From contig ONIP01000009.1 of the NCBI GenBank assembly GCA_900317955.1, forward strand, positions 1-64,000: a DNA stretch of 64,000 nt, in the 5' to 3' direction. Below are positions 62,211 to 64,000 of the stretch, in pieces; position 1 is the stretch's first letter; each line of letters begins with the position of its first letter. The notes beneath the pieces were generated by a model that was given only the letters and a program-made list of their open reading frames with translations, was not told the origin of the DNA and did not search any database. The stretch is from an uncultured Bacteroidales bacterium. Its GTDB lineage: Bacteria > Bacteroidota > Bacteroidia > Bacteroidales > P3. Made by a program: the position numbers and the translations under genes.

Positions 62211-64000
<1,790 letters not shown>

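Overview
This window reads as a chromosomal segment of an anaerobic member of the Bacteroidota, most likely order Bacteroidales. The evidence is threefold. Gene starts are repeatedly preceded by the TAnnTTTG -7 box of this phylum rather than by strong Shine-Dalgarno sites. Parts of the type IX secretion/gliding system are present (SprA, GldD, and a subtilase with a C-terminal sorting domain). The metabolic genes suit a saccharolytic, succinate/propionate-forming anaerobe: Na+-translocating NQR, fumarate reductase, methylmalonyl-CoA mutase and indolepyruvate:ferredoxin oxidoreductase. There is no phage, insertion sequence or CRISPR array.

Layout. 0-3 kb: ribosomal proteins L20 (cut by the window edge) and L19, then thrS. 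3.2-4.7 kb (minus): exported von Willebrand A protein. 4.8-7.1 kb: a degenerate PurL-like protein, a TPR protein and a Bax-inhibitor-1 family membrane protein. 7.4-10.5 kb: methylmalonyl-CoA mutase large subunit, YceD and L32. 10.8-27.0 kb: a long co-directional run: beta-helix lipoprotein, ruvA, the 7.1-kb sprA, TPR protein, DedA protein, an overlooked 57-residue membrane peptide, sufS, recN and an M23 peptidase. 27.0-27.7 kb (minus): HAD phosphatase. 28.1-34.0 kb: galK, a GH97-GH33 fusion enzyme and a T9SS-exported subtilase. 34.1-38.8 kb: TrmH-type methylase (minus), tRNA-His (plus), then a minus-strand operon of a coiled-coil peptide, LptE, a DUF2723 membrane protein and a lipoprotein. 38.9-43.9 kb (plus): a methyltransferase-like protein without its core, gldD, an alpha/beta hydrolase, iorAB and a frameshifted DUF2442 gene. 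44.0-45.1 kb (minus): Sel1-repeat protein preceded by a structured RNA element with its own promoter and terminator. 45.1-50.1 kb: DUF4838/F5-8C putative glycosidase, sodium:solute symporter and lipoprotein. 50.3-53.5 kb (minus): Sua5/YciO, PF04020 membrane protein, panC and a lipoprotein sialidase. 53.6-54.9 kb: M64 peptidase. 55.3-64 kb: complete nqrABCDEF followed by frdC and a truncated frdA.

How the genes work together. NQR oxidises NADH, pumps Na+ and reduces quinone; fumarate reductase reoxidises the quinol and makes succinate; methylmalonyl-CoA mutase can carry succinyl-CoA toward propionate. Two paralogous sialidases, a GH97 domain, galactokinase, a putative alpha-glucuronidase/hexosaminidase-like protein and a symporter point to use of host-type glycans. 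SprA and GldD export proteins such as the subtilase.

The observations most worth following are the GH97-GH33 fusion, the structured RNA upstream of the Sel1 gene, the PurL pseudoenzyme, the core-deleted methyltransferase relative, and long blocks of opposite third-position C or G enrichment that switch inside genes and inside an operon.
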